Source of the DNA: Flaveria trinervia
Taxonomy: Eukaryota; Streptophyta; Magnoliopsida; Asterales; Asteraceae
Direction: 5' to 3'
Assembly: GCA_025506515.1 (NCBI GenBank)
Contig: CM046456.1
Coordinates: 16,907,794 to 16,971,793, forward strand
DNA length: 64,000 bases
This document shows, one piece after another, positions 46,491 through 58,438 of this stretch; position 1 is the first letter of the stretch; the number at the start of each line of letters is the position of its first letter. Under the pieces are notes generated by a model. It worked only from the letters and a program-made list of their open reading frames with translations. It was not told where the DNA came from and made no database searches. The position numbers were made by a program, and so were the translations under genes.

Positions 46491-48031
46491 GATTTTCTGC
46501 CATTTTTGAACATTTTAAACTTTTGAAATAGACATTATAAGCTCTTAACCAATTCAGTCACTTTAGACGTGACTTTTTAGACTTTGAAACACATGTGGCC
46601 ATCTCCGACATGACCCTTTTAGGTAAGTTAATTTCCTTCTGATTTCCTGATGTAGTCCGACAGACACACAAATAAAAAGAAAATATAGAAACTTAAACTA
46701 AACTACACAACTAAAGTTTATTTTTGGACTTTTTGTGAGAGATAAAGCCCTAAGATGGAAATCTAAGGGATTTGAGTAGGAGTAGACAACTTTAACTTAG
46801 ATTGATCATATCTGGACCAACTCAATTTTGGAATCATACAGGAATATCAAATCATTTTGGGACTTGTTATTAAAACTCTTTGATGCTTAAATTCTCGGTG
46901 TTCATCCAGAGTCGTTAGCAACTTAAGGAAATCATACTGAAACTCTTAGATTTTCACATTGATTTGAACTCTTGAGAATGTAGCCACTAAGATTGTCAGT
47001 ATGTTTGTCCACTTAAATCCATACACAGACTTTTGACGCAGACTGGTGACTGATTTAGGTTTAATTATTTCAGCTAACATTTGTGGATCCCACACTTATA
47101 TGGTAATCAACATTCCTCAGAGGTTTTGAGCGGTCTACGGGTATTATTACAAGAAGAGACTATTCTTAGAGCTTTCAAAGAGAAGCCTGTCCTCAGGTCG
47201 TGCCATCGCACAGCAGAGAGGCGGCAAACAACAATAAATTCTAGAATATCTAGGTTATGCTTATCCTCAGGTCATGCCATCGCACAGCAGAGAGGCACAC
47301 AACCTATCTCCTTGTTAGAGCAGCTTATTTTATTTGACACAATATGCACCAACAACATAAGTCATTAGCTTTATTGCATTTGTCTTTCATTTTTTTCTTG
47401 CTTTGCTCTAATTATGGTCATCGCACACTTTTGTGGCATTTAAATGCTCATTACCCCTTAGGAATATATTTGATTGTGTTAACCAGTGATAAGATGGAAG
47501 TCACAGTCAGTTGAACAACTTAGTTTGATCTTGAGATCACCAATCAGGTCTAATTGTCTATTGTGTTGAATCTGCCAACATATCATTGTGGTCTAGCAGC
47601 CTCTAAGTCTACTTTCTCTGTGTCACCTTAGGAGTTGCCAGTTTTCTATCATTTCCCTTTTTATATTGCTTAGACTACACAGACTTATACTTTGAACTTT
47701 TGCATCTTTTCAAACCTAAATTTTAAAATCCCTCTTGATTTGTTCCTGTGTACTATCATATTCCAAGGTATTGAATCGGTATCACAGACACAATCTACCT
47801 TATTTCAGCTAGTTACCCCTTCTCCCTCATTTTTTTTAATATTAACTTGCTGACATATTCTCCCCCTAAAATACTAAAATCATTTCGGATTTAATATTTT
47901 TGGATTTTAATAAACAGCAAAATAACATGAGTTTAAATATAACAGACAAAAGAAAAGAAAACAAACAATAACATAAAATAAAATAAACTTTAACGAAACT
48001 ACATCGGACTACACATTATTCTCATCAGGAA
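46491..48031 (-). other. pol to env-like spacer of Z, upstream half
   Basis: No coding signal is visible. Around 46985-47105 it matches X at 1-125 and 8722-8780, which identified X. A 33-bp phrase TCCTCAGGTC(A/G)TGCCATCGC... is repeated at 47190-47222 and 47270-47301, about 80 bp apart. The rest is AT-rich with runs of pyrimidines on the plus strand. Confidence 0.6.
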
Positions 48032-49729
48032 TTACCTCACTTTTCTTTTAACGCCGTTGACCTCTAGCAAGTATTGAAAACGTGGTTTATCAAAGGCTTT
48101 TGTATAGAGGTCAGCACGTGAAAATCAGTATTAATTTTAACCACATCTATTAAGGTCTTTTCAAAACAGTCTCTTATGAAGTGTATTAATACCGATGTGT
48201 TTGGTCTTAGGATGTTAAACCGGATTTTTGGTTACTGCAATTGCAGCAGAGTTATCAACAAAAATAGTAGTAGACGAGAATTTCAAACCGTAATCCCGCA
48301 TTTGCTGTTGAATCCAAAGATTTGAGAACAGCAACTTGCAGCAGCAACATATTCGGCTTCACAGGTGACAATGCAACCGATGTCTGCTTCTTACACTGCC
48401 ATGTAACTAATCTTCTCCCAAAGAATTGACACCTGCTTGTAGACTTGTAGTCATTTTGCAGCCTCCTAGTCCGAGTCACTATACGCTGTGAGCTCAAAAT
48501 CGTCATCATGAGGATACCACAACCCCAGTGTGGGTGTACCCTTTAGATAGCGAAAGATCCTTTTGACCCCGATCAGATGATTGACCTTAGGTTAGCCTGA
48601 TATCTGGAACAATAAACATGTAGCATACATGATATCAGGTCTTGAGGCAGTGAGATACATGAGAGATCCAATCATTCCTCGGTACATAGTGGCATCTACA
48701 AGATCTCCATTCTCATCAGGTGCTATATCATGATCGTGTAGCAAGTGGAGAGTCCCAGCAGCAGAAGCATTCTCCATGTCAAAGCGACTGAGAATGTCTC
48801 CTACATACTTGGTCTGATGTAGAAAGATCCCATTAGGTGTTTGATCCACCTGTAACCCGAGAAAGAACTTCATCTCCCCCATCGCACTCATCTCAAACTC
48901 TTTCTTCATCACTGCTTCAAACTCTTTGCATAACTCTTCGTTCTTTGACCCGAAGATTATGTCATCAACATATATCTGTACAGCAGTAGGTCACCATCCT
49001 TTTCTTAATAAACAGTGTACAGTCAATGACTCCCCTGCGAAAGCCGTGTTTCACAAGATGAGTCGAGAGTTTCTCATACCAAGCTCGAGGAGCTTGATGA
49101 AGCCCATATAACGCCTTGTCGAGCTTGTAAACTCTATCCCGATGATAAGGGTCTTCAAATCCCTCGGGTTGACTTACATAGACGGTTTCCCTGATTTCCC
49201 CATGAAGGAATGCACTTCACATCTAATTGGTAGACTTTAATCTTCATGTACGAGGCATAGGCAAGGAAGATACGAATAGCTTCCATCCTTGCCACGGGTG
49301 CAAACACCTCATTATAGTCAATCCCCTCGACTTGGCGAAAACCTTGAACCACCAGTCGAGCTTTGTTCCTGATAATGACTCCTTGGTCATCCTTCTTAAT
49401 TTTAGTACCCATTTGGTGCCAATGACTTTAGCACCTTTAGGTCTATCAACCAGAGTCCATACACCTAACTTCTTAAACTGCAGAAGTTCTTCTTGCATGG
49501 CACTCACCCACGCCTCATCATTTAGTGCTTCACTGACATATTTTGGCTCAACCTGCGAGACAAAACATCGATAAGCACCATCATGAATGTAACCCTTCTC
49601 CATAACTGAGGCGTAATCAGCTGAGTATAGCTGATTTCGGGTTTGTACTCCTGATCGGACATCTCCAATAACATTGTCAAGGGGATGATAGACGTTTAGT
49701 CGTGATCCTGGAGTAGTCGGCACAGTCAC
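48032..49729 (-). pseudogene. copia reverse transcriptase and RNase H of Z
   Basis: Minus-strand text runs WVSAMQEELLQFKKLGVWTLV, then GTKWV, NKARLVVQGFRQVEGIDYNEVFAPVARMEAIR and YQLDVK. The active-site YVDDIIFGS follows (YVDD at 48972-48961), then FEMSAMGEMKFFLGLQV, SLMYLTASRPDIMYAT and RNase H with a terminal DLYTKAF...NGVKRKVR before TAA (48034-48032). Catalytic YVDD is intact. Frame changes occur near 49420, 49200, 48930, 48600 and 48500, mostly of the base-loss type. It copies element RNA into DNA within the particle. Confidence 0.9.
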
Positions 49730-50222
49730 CTCCGAACCAAGATTGTGAACATTTTGGTCTGCATCTGAGTAGTTGGAGTTTGAGGTTCCGAAGTCGAGGG
49801 TGCATCACTTGTGGATGCTTGTGGACTTTCAGGAACTGGAACTGTTCCTCCTGACTGTTCTGGTCATCTGCTTCAGTTTCATCTTCAGAGGAGGAGTCAC
49901 TTTCATCGACTACCCCTTCTGACTGAATAGATGACTCTCCTATGTGCTGGATGGTAGTTTAGAATATCATACATCATCCTAGTAGCTAACTCATCCTCCG
50001 AGGGAGAGAGAGGGATGTTGAAGGATTTGAAGAATCCATCATAATCGAAGAAGTATGCAGGTCCTTTGCCTGTAGGTGTGTGTGGTATATCTCTGAACGT
50101 CGACATTACACCACACTTCTACAAGACCCATTGAGTTATTGTAAACTCGCTTGTTCGGTATGTTGTATCCTAGAAAAATCCTTCAACTGCCTTCTCGCTG
50201 AATTTTCCTTCTTGTGTCTTCT

Positions 50223-51091
50223 TCAGAAGTGTACACGGTGCGCCAAAAGGTTCAAGATACTCCAAATTCGGTTTGCGTCTTTGAAGTAGCTCATAACATG
50301 TCTTCCGTGGCGCTTGACTATTAGGACTCGATTCAGTGTATAGCACGCATTTGCCACTGCCTCGTTCCAGAATTGGATAGGCAGTTTCGAGTCTGCCAGC
50401 ATAGTCCGTGCTGTCTCTATCAAACTCCTGTTCTTTCTCTCAGCAACGCCATTCATCTGAGGTGTGTAGGCAGAAGTGAATTGATGCACAATTCCCTTTT
50501 CCTTGCAGTATGCCTCCATCCCTTGATTCTTGAATTCTGTCCCGTTGTCTGAGCGTATTTGTTGAACTTTTAGCTTGTAGAGTGATTCCAGTGTGGTTAC
50601 TAATTCCTTGAATGTCTCCAAAGTTCTGATTTGGATTTCAGAAACATTACCCAAGTGAACCTTGAGTAGTCATCAGTGACCACATAACAGTACACGTCGC
50701 CTGCAATGCTCCTTGTACTAACTGGACCAAACAGATCCATGTGAAGAAGCTCAAGAGGAAGTTCTATTGAATGAACTTTCTTTTCCTTATGAGACTTCTT
50801 TGTCTGTTTGCCTTTCTTGCAAGCTACACAAAAGTCAGGAAGTTGGAAGTTCTTGACATTCACTCCTCCAACTAAATCCTTCTGAATCAAATGATTCATC
50901 TTCCTTTGACTAATGTGTCCCATTCTCCGATGCCAGGAGATGGAATCCTTCTCAGTAGCTTTAGATAAGAAACACTGAACCTCATGATCCGTTGTGGCAG
51001 CTGTTGACAGATCCAAGACATAAAGGTCTTTATATCTTGAAGCAGTCATCAGAACTTGGTCCTCTGGGATCATATATTCTTTCTTCAGCAC
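50223..51091 (-). pseudogene. copia integrase of Z
   Basis: GAG-pre-integrase (SISWHRRMGHISQRKMNHL), then the zinc pair CVACKKGKQTKKSH. The core has LLHMDLFGP (first Asp), IRSDNGTEFKNQ (second Asp) and the Glu region GVAERKNRSLIETARTML. A frame change near 50640 splits it, and the C-terminal part after 50223 drifts out of frame. All DDE residues are visible. Confidence 0.92.
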
Positions 51092-51109
51092 GTAACACTT
51101 CTGGTTATC

Positions 51110-51440
51110 GAAGATGACTTTAAACCTTTATCACAGATTTGGGAAACAGAAAGTAAGTTGTTCTGAAGTGTTGAACGTAGTTCACTTATCAAACTTAACT
51201 TTCTGATTTCCCACTTCTCCCTGAGCTGTGATATAGCCTCCTTTGTTTCCTGCAAAGGAAACATGCCCTCCTTTTATTTGTTTGACGTTAGATAAAAGGC
51301 TCTATTTCCTGTCATGTGCCTGGATGCTCCGCTGTCTATAATCCACGTGTTAGTCTCAGCACTATATCGAACACCCTGCACATACAAGTAAATGAATCAG
51401 TTTAGGTTAGGAACCCAAGCTTTGACTGTCTTGGGTTTCC
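51110..51440 (-). pseudogene. copia aspartic protease of Z
   Basis: On the minus strand the text TWIIDSGASRHMTG (about 51352-51310) gives the D-S-G motif with the ASRHMTG continuation typical of SIRE-group copia proteases. Frame changes follow within 100 bp. Confidence 0.8.
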
Positions 51441-54203
51441 CAGAGGCATCACACATCATAAACTCCACCCATTGACCCTTAGAAGGTGAGGGTAGCTCAG
51501 GTTCCTTCTTGTCCTCAGTATTAGACACGTAGGTGGATTTTTCTTTCCATAAGCCAGATTTGTGCAATGCCTGTTTATGATAAACAGGCGTCTGGCTTAC
51601 AGGTTGGACTTTAGGTTCACTAGCTCTTCTAGGTGGAGTTAAAGAACTCCGCTTAGAAGACCTAGGTTTAGAGTCTAGAAGATCAATCTTCTTCCTAGGT
51701 GTCTGATAGAAATGACAGTAGGAAGCAATGTGTCCACATTCTCCACAGTTGTAGCATGACTGCTATCAACTTTATGAGTAGACTTTCTTTGTGGAGAAGT
51801 GCGTGACACTCTAGTAACATCAATCACTTTAGTTTTTGACTCTTGGATGTTTGATGTTTTCTCTGGTAACAAAATTTACTGATTTAACCTGTTTTACTTT
51901 TGGTTAACTGGTTTTGACTTGAAGCATGTGAAAAAAGTAACATTTGAAGTCCTTTTAGGTTCTGATTTGACTCTATTTGACCCTGACTTTAAATTAATTT
52001 TTCAAATTCATTTTCCAGGTTAACACAAGGCAATTTACCCTTTGCCTTTGAAGTGGACCTCTTTTTGTTTCTGACCAGATTCAGTAGATGAACATGAGGT
52101 GTCTGGATCAGTAACAAGAGGAGTGGTCACCACATGATCCTTGATGGGGTTATTATTACTGGTCTAGACTTAGTGTTCATCAAGGTCTCAGGTGGTGGTG
52201 GAACCACTTTGTAGCCTAATCCCTCCCCGTTATTCCTTTCTCTTACTAAGTGTTGGACTATATGTGAAGAACTAGTCCAACTATGCAGTTTCTGTTTTAA
52301 TGAATTAACTTCGACTTCTAGAACTGCCTTTGCTTTCTTAGTTCTTCTAGGGAGTTTAGATAGTACCTAATGTCGTTTGCTTGGTTAAAAGCCACTACTT
52401 CGGTTTCCCTAAGTTGTTTAGTCAATAGGTCTATCTTTTCTTTATAACAATGCTCTTTTGTTTTAGTACTCTATTTGCCTCAGTGCACAGACGTAAATCT
52501 TTTACTAAGTTATCATTATGATCTAATAACCTAGCAAAATTTCATCTATGCTATTCCTAAACGTGTCACAATCAGAACAAGCATGGTATTAAAAATTGGT
52601 CAGTGGTACTTACCTGAGTTGGTTCAGAAGAGTTAGCCATCAGTGCCGCATCAGATGATTCTGGTTCTGTCGACTCTGGCTTTTCTGTCTCTGATGGTGG
52701 ACTTCCTCATTGCTTGTAACTGACCTCGGCTGCAGTTGTTTCTTCACTATTTGTGACATTGCAATCTCAACTGCTATATCACCTTCACTCGCAGAATCAT
52801 CGTCAATATCCTCAACACTGGCAATGTTAGATTCTCCTGGTGAGACAAACCTGAAACTCCAATCCTGTCCTTCATCATCATGAGCAGTTAGGCTTTTGGA
52901 TCCTTGTTTGATGAAGTAGAACTAGAGGTTGCTTGTCCTGGCGAGTAAAGGATGAGAACGGGTTCCCATTCCCCGTCTTCTTTGGCTTGACACATTCTCT
53001 TTTGAAGTGCCCCTTCTCACCACAGTTAAAGCAGGTCACTTTACTCTTGTCGAAGCCAAAGGTGGTGTCCTTAGTAGCAACCAAGTTCTGTCCAGTCTTT
53101 TTCACAAACTTCTTCGCCCTCCGGACAACACTTGCTAAGGCCCACATTATATCCATTCTTTCAAGCTCCATCTCATCCACCTGCTCGTAGTCCTCATCTG
53201 CCAGATGGCAGTTTCCAATCTTCCCGGCAACAAGTCCATCATATGAATGAACCACTGCTGCTAAGAGATCCATATGCTCTCGTGCTACTTCCACGGTCAC
53301 ATTACCGAGGTTCTCGATCTTCAGTTGGTAGCGTTGCTTCTGATCCAATATGATGGGTACATGATGACCCAGACGTGTCTGATCCAGAAGGAGAAGCATG
53401 TGAAGGACCTGACGAGCTAGACACAAAAGCAGTCTGGAGGGGTGCTCCAGATGTCTTAGCTTGAGGCGTGGCGTTGTATAAAGCTGGATTTTGTGTGTAC
53501 GAAGACTTCTGAGCTCTATACTTCATCCTTAGTGCTTCTTCTCGCAACTTAAGAATGAAGTCATTTATATCCAGCTTACAAGGATTCCATTCTGTCTCAG
53601 GTTAGACACGAATGTAGCCCACTTATCAGGCAACCGTCTGCGAAGTGCTTACTTTCTCTTCCATGGTAGTAGCCACTCCATGTGTATGCAATTCGCTCAT
53701 CAGTGGTAGAATCTCTTCTATGACTTCGTCCAAACTTTCATTACCAATTGATGAGAAGTATCGAATTCCTTCTTTAACTCCTTTGCCTTGATTGCCTTCA
53801 TGATGCATACCATCATATCTCTTCTCTAGCGCATCCCACAGTTTCTTGGACTGCTTGTTCTCTGAATACTGGTGGAATATGTCTTTGGGGATAGACTGAG
53901 TGATCAATGCATATAACTCTTTTCTCTGCATTGTACTTTACTTTCTGTGCGTCTGTCATCCCGCTTAATGTTAGTTTAACTCCATCAGCTCCCACCGGTG
54001 TACTATATACCTATCTCAATGGCTTCCCACAGATTAGGATCTACTCCATTAAGGTAGATCTCAAAACGTTGTTCCAGTGGGAAACTCATCTAAAGTCAAA
54101 AGCTTTGGTGGTTTATTGTGATTCCCCACCTCACTCTCAAGCAACAACAGGTTCTGTATCCTTGAGTCCTTCCAGCAGTAAAGGCTGACATCTGATCTTC
54201 CAT
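51441..54203 (-). pseudogene. copia gag of Z with two zinc knuckles
   Basis: ATG at 54203, just after the leader array. The gag core is visible as KPPKLLTLDEF, FEIYLNGVDPNLWEAIE, then the ALITQSIPKDIFHQYSENKQSKKLWDALEKRY block (53926-53810) and LMSELHTHGV. First zinc knuckle CFNCGEKGHFKREC at about 53028-52985. A long Ser/Lys-rich stretch with coiled-coil character (52600-51900) leads to a second knuckle, CYNCGECGHIASYC, at about 51765-51720. Frame breaks are frequent. Known: SIRE gags are long and have more than one knuckle. Confidence 0.8.
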
Positions 54204-54239
54204 GACGACTAATAAACTTATAATCTAATCAAACAAACT

Positions 54240-54480
54240 TTCACTGATGCGACTGAAGGATGCGAATGAGCTAATCGTGCGTATAAGCTCTGCGATTGGT
54301 TCAATCGTGCGAATGAACTGGGCGATTGGTTCAGTCGTGCGAATGAATCTGGGGCGTATGAGCTATGCGAACGAACGGTTCAGTCGGCGAATGAAGGGTG
54401 CGACTAGGTCCAATCGTGCGTATGAGCAATGCGAATGGAGTCCAGTCGTGCGAATGAGTCACTCGTGCGACTGAAGCTGC
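54240..54480 (-). repeat. palindromic-word array in the leader of Z
   Basis: About eleven CAGTCGCACGACTGA-like words end some 40 bp upstream of the gag ATG. This is the third array position in the same element, after LTR and env-like spacer. Confidence 0.8.
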
Positions 54481-54687
54481 TGTTTTTGCGAAAATTTCTA
54501 GGTTTGACGGGTTTCAGCCGTAAAAATTCGAAATTTCACAAGTTCTAATCGCCTAAGTCCGTAGAAACCAAACGTCGATGAGCAGGGAACTTCCAAGATC
54601 ACTTTTGATGCCAAAGATTTGGTTTTAGTGCAAAAACACAAACTTTTATGCAATCTTGATTGAATCAACACGTATCAAGAGCCAATA

Positions 54688-54699
54688 GCTCTGATACCA
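54688..54699 (-). other. primer-binding site of Z
   Basis: TGGTATCAGAGC on the minus strand, next to the 5' LTR, initiator Met tRNA type. Confidence 0.92.
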
Positions 54700-54701
54700 C
54701 T

Positions 54702-55403
54702 TGTTAGGACCTGGTATTTGACGAAATACCTAGAGATCACGTGTATACCAGATCAAATAGTGCGGAATCCTATTTGATTGGCGATCCAATCAGTGAGAAC
54801 ACACGAAGAATCAATCAAGGATTGAAACTAACGTTAGAAATCGATAAGGAATCGATCTAATGTGTTCTATGAACTTGGAGAAACGATTTAGAAGGTTTCT
54901 GGACGGCTAGGGTTCGTCTGGATCGTACTTGATCGAGCGTCCTGTTTTCACGAATTGAGTTGTATTTATAGGTTGGCACTATTCAATCGTGCGACTGAAC
55001 CATTAGTTTGGTTAGTCGTGCGATTGAACCATGCGGTTGGTTCATTCGTGCGACTGAGTGTTCAGTCGTGCGACTAAGCCAATTATGTTACAGCGTACGA
55101 CTGATCCAGTCTCCTGGTTCAGTCGTGCGACTGAGTCAATCGTGTGAAGTTCTTCATGTGTATGGTTCATTCGCATGAGCCATTCGCATGGGAACTTCAT
55201 TAAGTTAAGTTTGAATGTTTTGTAATTAATATAGTATTATATGTAATCATTCAAGTAATCATAAACCCAATCAATTCATTCACAACTCATTAATGAACTA
55301 TTAAACATTATAACCAACAGACTATCAATATCAGTTCATTAATCATACCAAACAAGATCATATACATCACATATCACGATCTAGGGACATACATGTATCA
55401 ACA
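54702..55403 (-). repeat. 5' LTR of Z
   Basis: 702 bp, nearly identical to 41302-42011. Most of the differences are single bases missing from this copy, for example in GGATCG against GGATTCG. Confidence 0.93.
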
Positions 55404-56014
55404 AACACCCGTTGTTGGGGGATATGGTCTGAGGAATTGGGGAGCGTCGAGGTAATCGAGGCTACGACAGAGAAGCTTGAAAAGATTAAAGCTTTTAGAA
55501 GGCAGCCAAAGATAGACAGAAGTCGTTATTCCGAAGCGTCGTAGGCCCAATTGAGTCCAGGTGGGTTACCGGGGGGTTATGTTGAAGGTCTCACCTTGGA
55601 AGGAAGGGTAGTATCAGATTCAGAAGGCGGGGCAAGTTGAGCCCAAGATTATAGGCCCTTTCCGAATCATTGCTCGAGTAGGGGAGGTGGCCTATAGATG
55701 GAGTTGCCAGATGAGTTAAGTGGGATTCACCCGACATTCCATGTATCTCATCTGAGAAAGTGGATAGCTGATGAAGACCTGATTGTTCACTGGAGGACAT
55801 GAAATAGATGAAAGGCTAAATTATGTGGCAGCAACCAGTGGCAATCAGCGATCGTAAAGAAAAGAGGTTGCGAAATAAAGTGGTTCCTCTTGTGCGTGTA
55901 CAGTGGAAGCAGAGGAAGGGATCCGAGTCAACGTGGGAGACTGAGGAAGAAATGAGACATCCATTATCCACGTTTGTTCGACGAATAACAGGTTCGGGGA
56001 CGAAACCTATTTAA
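55404..56014 (+). pseudogene. gypsy integrase C-terminus with chromodomain-like segment
   Basis: It resumes the ORF cut at 38833. Text such as VCWGDMV, KAFRRQPKIDRSR, IRFRRRGKLSP, GIHPTFHVSHLRKW-like (about 55720-55770) and NYV precedes a continuous frame from 55823. That frame carries RNKVVPLVRVQWKQRKGSESTWETEEEMRH, the chromodomain-like tail of this gypsy group, thought to guide insertion into heterochromatin. Frame changes at several points upstream of 55823. Confidence 0.85.
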
Positions 56015-56026
56015 GGGGGGTGGACT
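56011..56026 (+). other. polypurine tract of the gypsy element
   Basis: TTAAGGGGGGTGGACT immediately before the 3' LTR. Confidence 0.9.
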
Positions 56027-58433
56027 TGTAACACCCGGATATTTATTATTTTGAAGCCGGGTGACGAAAGAAAAGAAAATAAAGTTCAAAGTCGAGGGGA
56101 CCAAACTCGCCAACGAAGAAAAGTTGGGAATGTGGTGATATTAGGGGAGAGGGCAGCCACTCTCCCCACACACCCCACATTTCAGATTTCTTAGAGAGAA
56201 GAAGAGTGAAAGGAGAAAAAGTTGGTTCGAGTTGGTTCGGGTCGCTAAAATCGTCGTGAAGCAGGCCAAATCGACTCTCTTGTCGTTGTGCTCGTTTATG
56301 TGAGTTCTAAGACCCCTCTTTTATGTTTTTCAAACGATTTGGGGCTGGAAAACATCTGAAATCGGGTTTTTCGTATGTGTGTAAGTGGACCCGGTTGTGT
56401 ATGTGTATGTGTATGTATGATGCGTTTGTGACTTGATTGTGAGCTGTGTGTGCTTGAAAGGTGTCGTGGTATGCATCCCTAAGGTTTAGGATGGTCGATT
56501 TGGGCTTAAAATGGGTTCAGATGAGTTTGGAGGCCGAAAACCCTCGGCGCAGTCGGGATGAACTGCATTCTGCATCAGTTAGGGCTAGGCGACCGACTGG
56601 AGGCCGAATGGAGGCCATACGCCGCCGATTAGGGTGCGATTGGGGTCCATTCGCACGATTGAATGTCCATTCGCACGATTGAATGTCCATTCGCACGATT
56701 GAATGTCCTCGCACGATTGAATGTCCATTCGCACGATTGAATGTCCATTCGCACGATTGAAGGTCCATTCGCACGATGAAAGGCCAGTCGCATGGAGGTC
56801 ATGCGACTGAAGGTCCAGTGCCATAAGTGCTCATTCGCATTAATCCCATTCGCATGAGGTCCATCCGCATTGTCCATTCGCACGACGGGATGTTCATTCG
56901 CATAGGTGTTCATCCGTATTAGTTCATTCGGCATGATGTTCAGTCGCATGGAGGCCATGCGACGAAGGGTGTCATACGCTCGAGTAGGGCTGTCACACCG
57001 GGAAAGTGTAGTTTGACTTCTGACTTTCGGGGAAAAGTGCAGATGTAAGTTTTGACGTAAAGGTTCCTGTAAGAGCATGTAAGATGACGATTGGAGCCTT
57101 AGAAAGCATGTTGGGCATGATGATGATGTTGCATGTTTATATATTGTATGGTGTTTCCCTGTGTATATGAGGATGAATGTGTATGATGTGTTCCTTATTA
57201 CGATGTATTTTTTTATCTTTCTTGTGACTTTATATGTGTTATGTTAATGAATGAATGAAGTATTATGTAACGTAAAGTGAAAGATATGAAAGAGGAAACA
57301 TAAAGTAAGAATGCATGCATTATTGAATGACGAATGAATGAAGGAAAGGCTTGCAAGCATATAATGAGGTGAGCAACGTGTGGTTGCAAAAGACTCGGAT
57401 CACAGGCAATCATGGAGATTGTCAATGGGGTGAGCAACGTGTGGTTGCAAAAGAACTCGGATCACGGCAATCATGGAGATTGTCAATTGGGGTGAGCAAC
57501 GTGTGGTTGCAAAAGACTCGGATCACAGGCAATCATGGAGATTGCCAATGGGGTGAGCAACGTGTTGGTTGCAAAACTTCTCGATCATAGGCATCATTAG
57601 ATGGCCAGAGAAAGGAGGTGAGCAACTCAGTTATTGCAACACAGACTCGGACAACGCGTTTATTGTGAAGTTGCCATGAGGTGAGCACCCTATGGTTGCA
57701 AGAGACTCGAAAAGCATGCTATTGTTGAGATTGGCAATTGGGGTGAGCAACTATATGGTTGCAACAGACTCAGATCGCGCAAAGTCGTTGGATTGTTATA
57801 ATGAGGTGAGCTACCCTGTTGTCGCAACGACCGAAGGAACGAACGTATAAAGGAACAAAAGATTATGTATGAAAGAACGAAGTATGAATGAACGTAAATG
57901 AATGATCGGAATAATGTACAGAATAAGATCCTTGTCAGTCGCCCTCAGTAATCGTGGCTGAGTACCACGAAGAGGGTAAAGTCTGACCGGATCTAGATAG
58001 AGAAACGACACTTAATGTAACACGTGAATGTAAGTTATGAACGGAATGATGAGGATAATACTGATATTATCTGTATGTACGTATGATGTATGATCGTGAA
58101 CAAATGTAAAGTAAAGTATGTTTTATTTATAAAACTAGAACTCACTCAGCAACGCTGACTTTGATGTGTTTCCAGTTGGCAGTAAGGATTGCTGAGGATG
58201 GCACGGACGACTACTCGCTCTTTTGGGATGACATTCTTTTGATTAATGTTTTTGCATTGTAATGCGAACAAGTTATTTTGTAATGAATGTTGTATTAATT
58301 TGCAAAAGCATTTACATGGAAATGAAAGATTGTTTTAGTTTTTCCGCTGCGATTTTATGAAATACAAATGTAATTATACGTTTTATGTGCGATGAGAACC
58401 CAGCTGTAAGCGTCCCGGGAACGGGGCCTTACA
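56027..58433 (+). repeat. 3' LTR of the gypsy element
   Basis: 2407 bp, nearly identical to 32092-34466, with the 20-bp word array at 56640-56960 and the 61-bp minisatellite at 57364-57830. It shows many isolated single-base losses relative to the 5' copy. Followed by the target duplication ATAAA. Confidence 0.92.
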
Positions 58434-58438
58434 ATAAA

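Larger units (their letters stand above)
41302..55403 (-). mobile_element. SIRE-like Ty1/copia element Z, complete, minus strand
   Basis: LTRs at 41302-42011 and 54702-55403 are nearly identical. Flanks are GACAC (41297-41301) and AACAC (55404-55408), a 5-bp duplication with one difference. Read on the minus strand the order is: LTR, primer-binding site, leader with palindrome array, gag (54203), protease, integrase, RT, RNase H (stop at 48034-48032), a 2.6-kb spacer, env-like ORF (45401-42037), polypurine tract, LTR. This is the copia order with the additional 3' ORF typical of SIRE/Maximus. It inserted into the gypsy integrase, so it is among the youngest insertions here. Confidence 0.93.
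32092..58433 (+). mobile_element. Ty3/gypsy chromovirus-type element, full length, interrupted twice
   Basis: LTRs at 32092-34466 and 56027-58433 are nearly identical, and the perfect target duplication ATAAA (32087-32091 and 58434-58438) flanks the element. Internal order is gag, protease, RT, RNase H, integrase, C-terminal chromodomain-like segment, the gypsy (not copia) order. The C-terminal motif VPLVRVQWKQRKGSESTWE places it near Tekay-type chromoviruses. Two later insertions, 38834-41291 and 41302-55403, lie within one integrase codon stretch (GRRC...TPVCWG). The element is young, and its frame breaks may partly be assembly errors. Confidence 0.93.
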
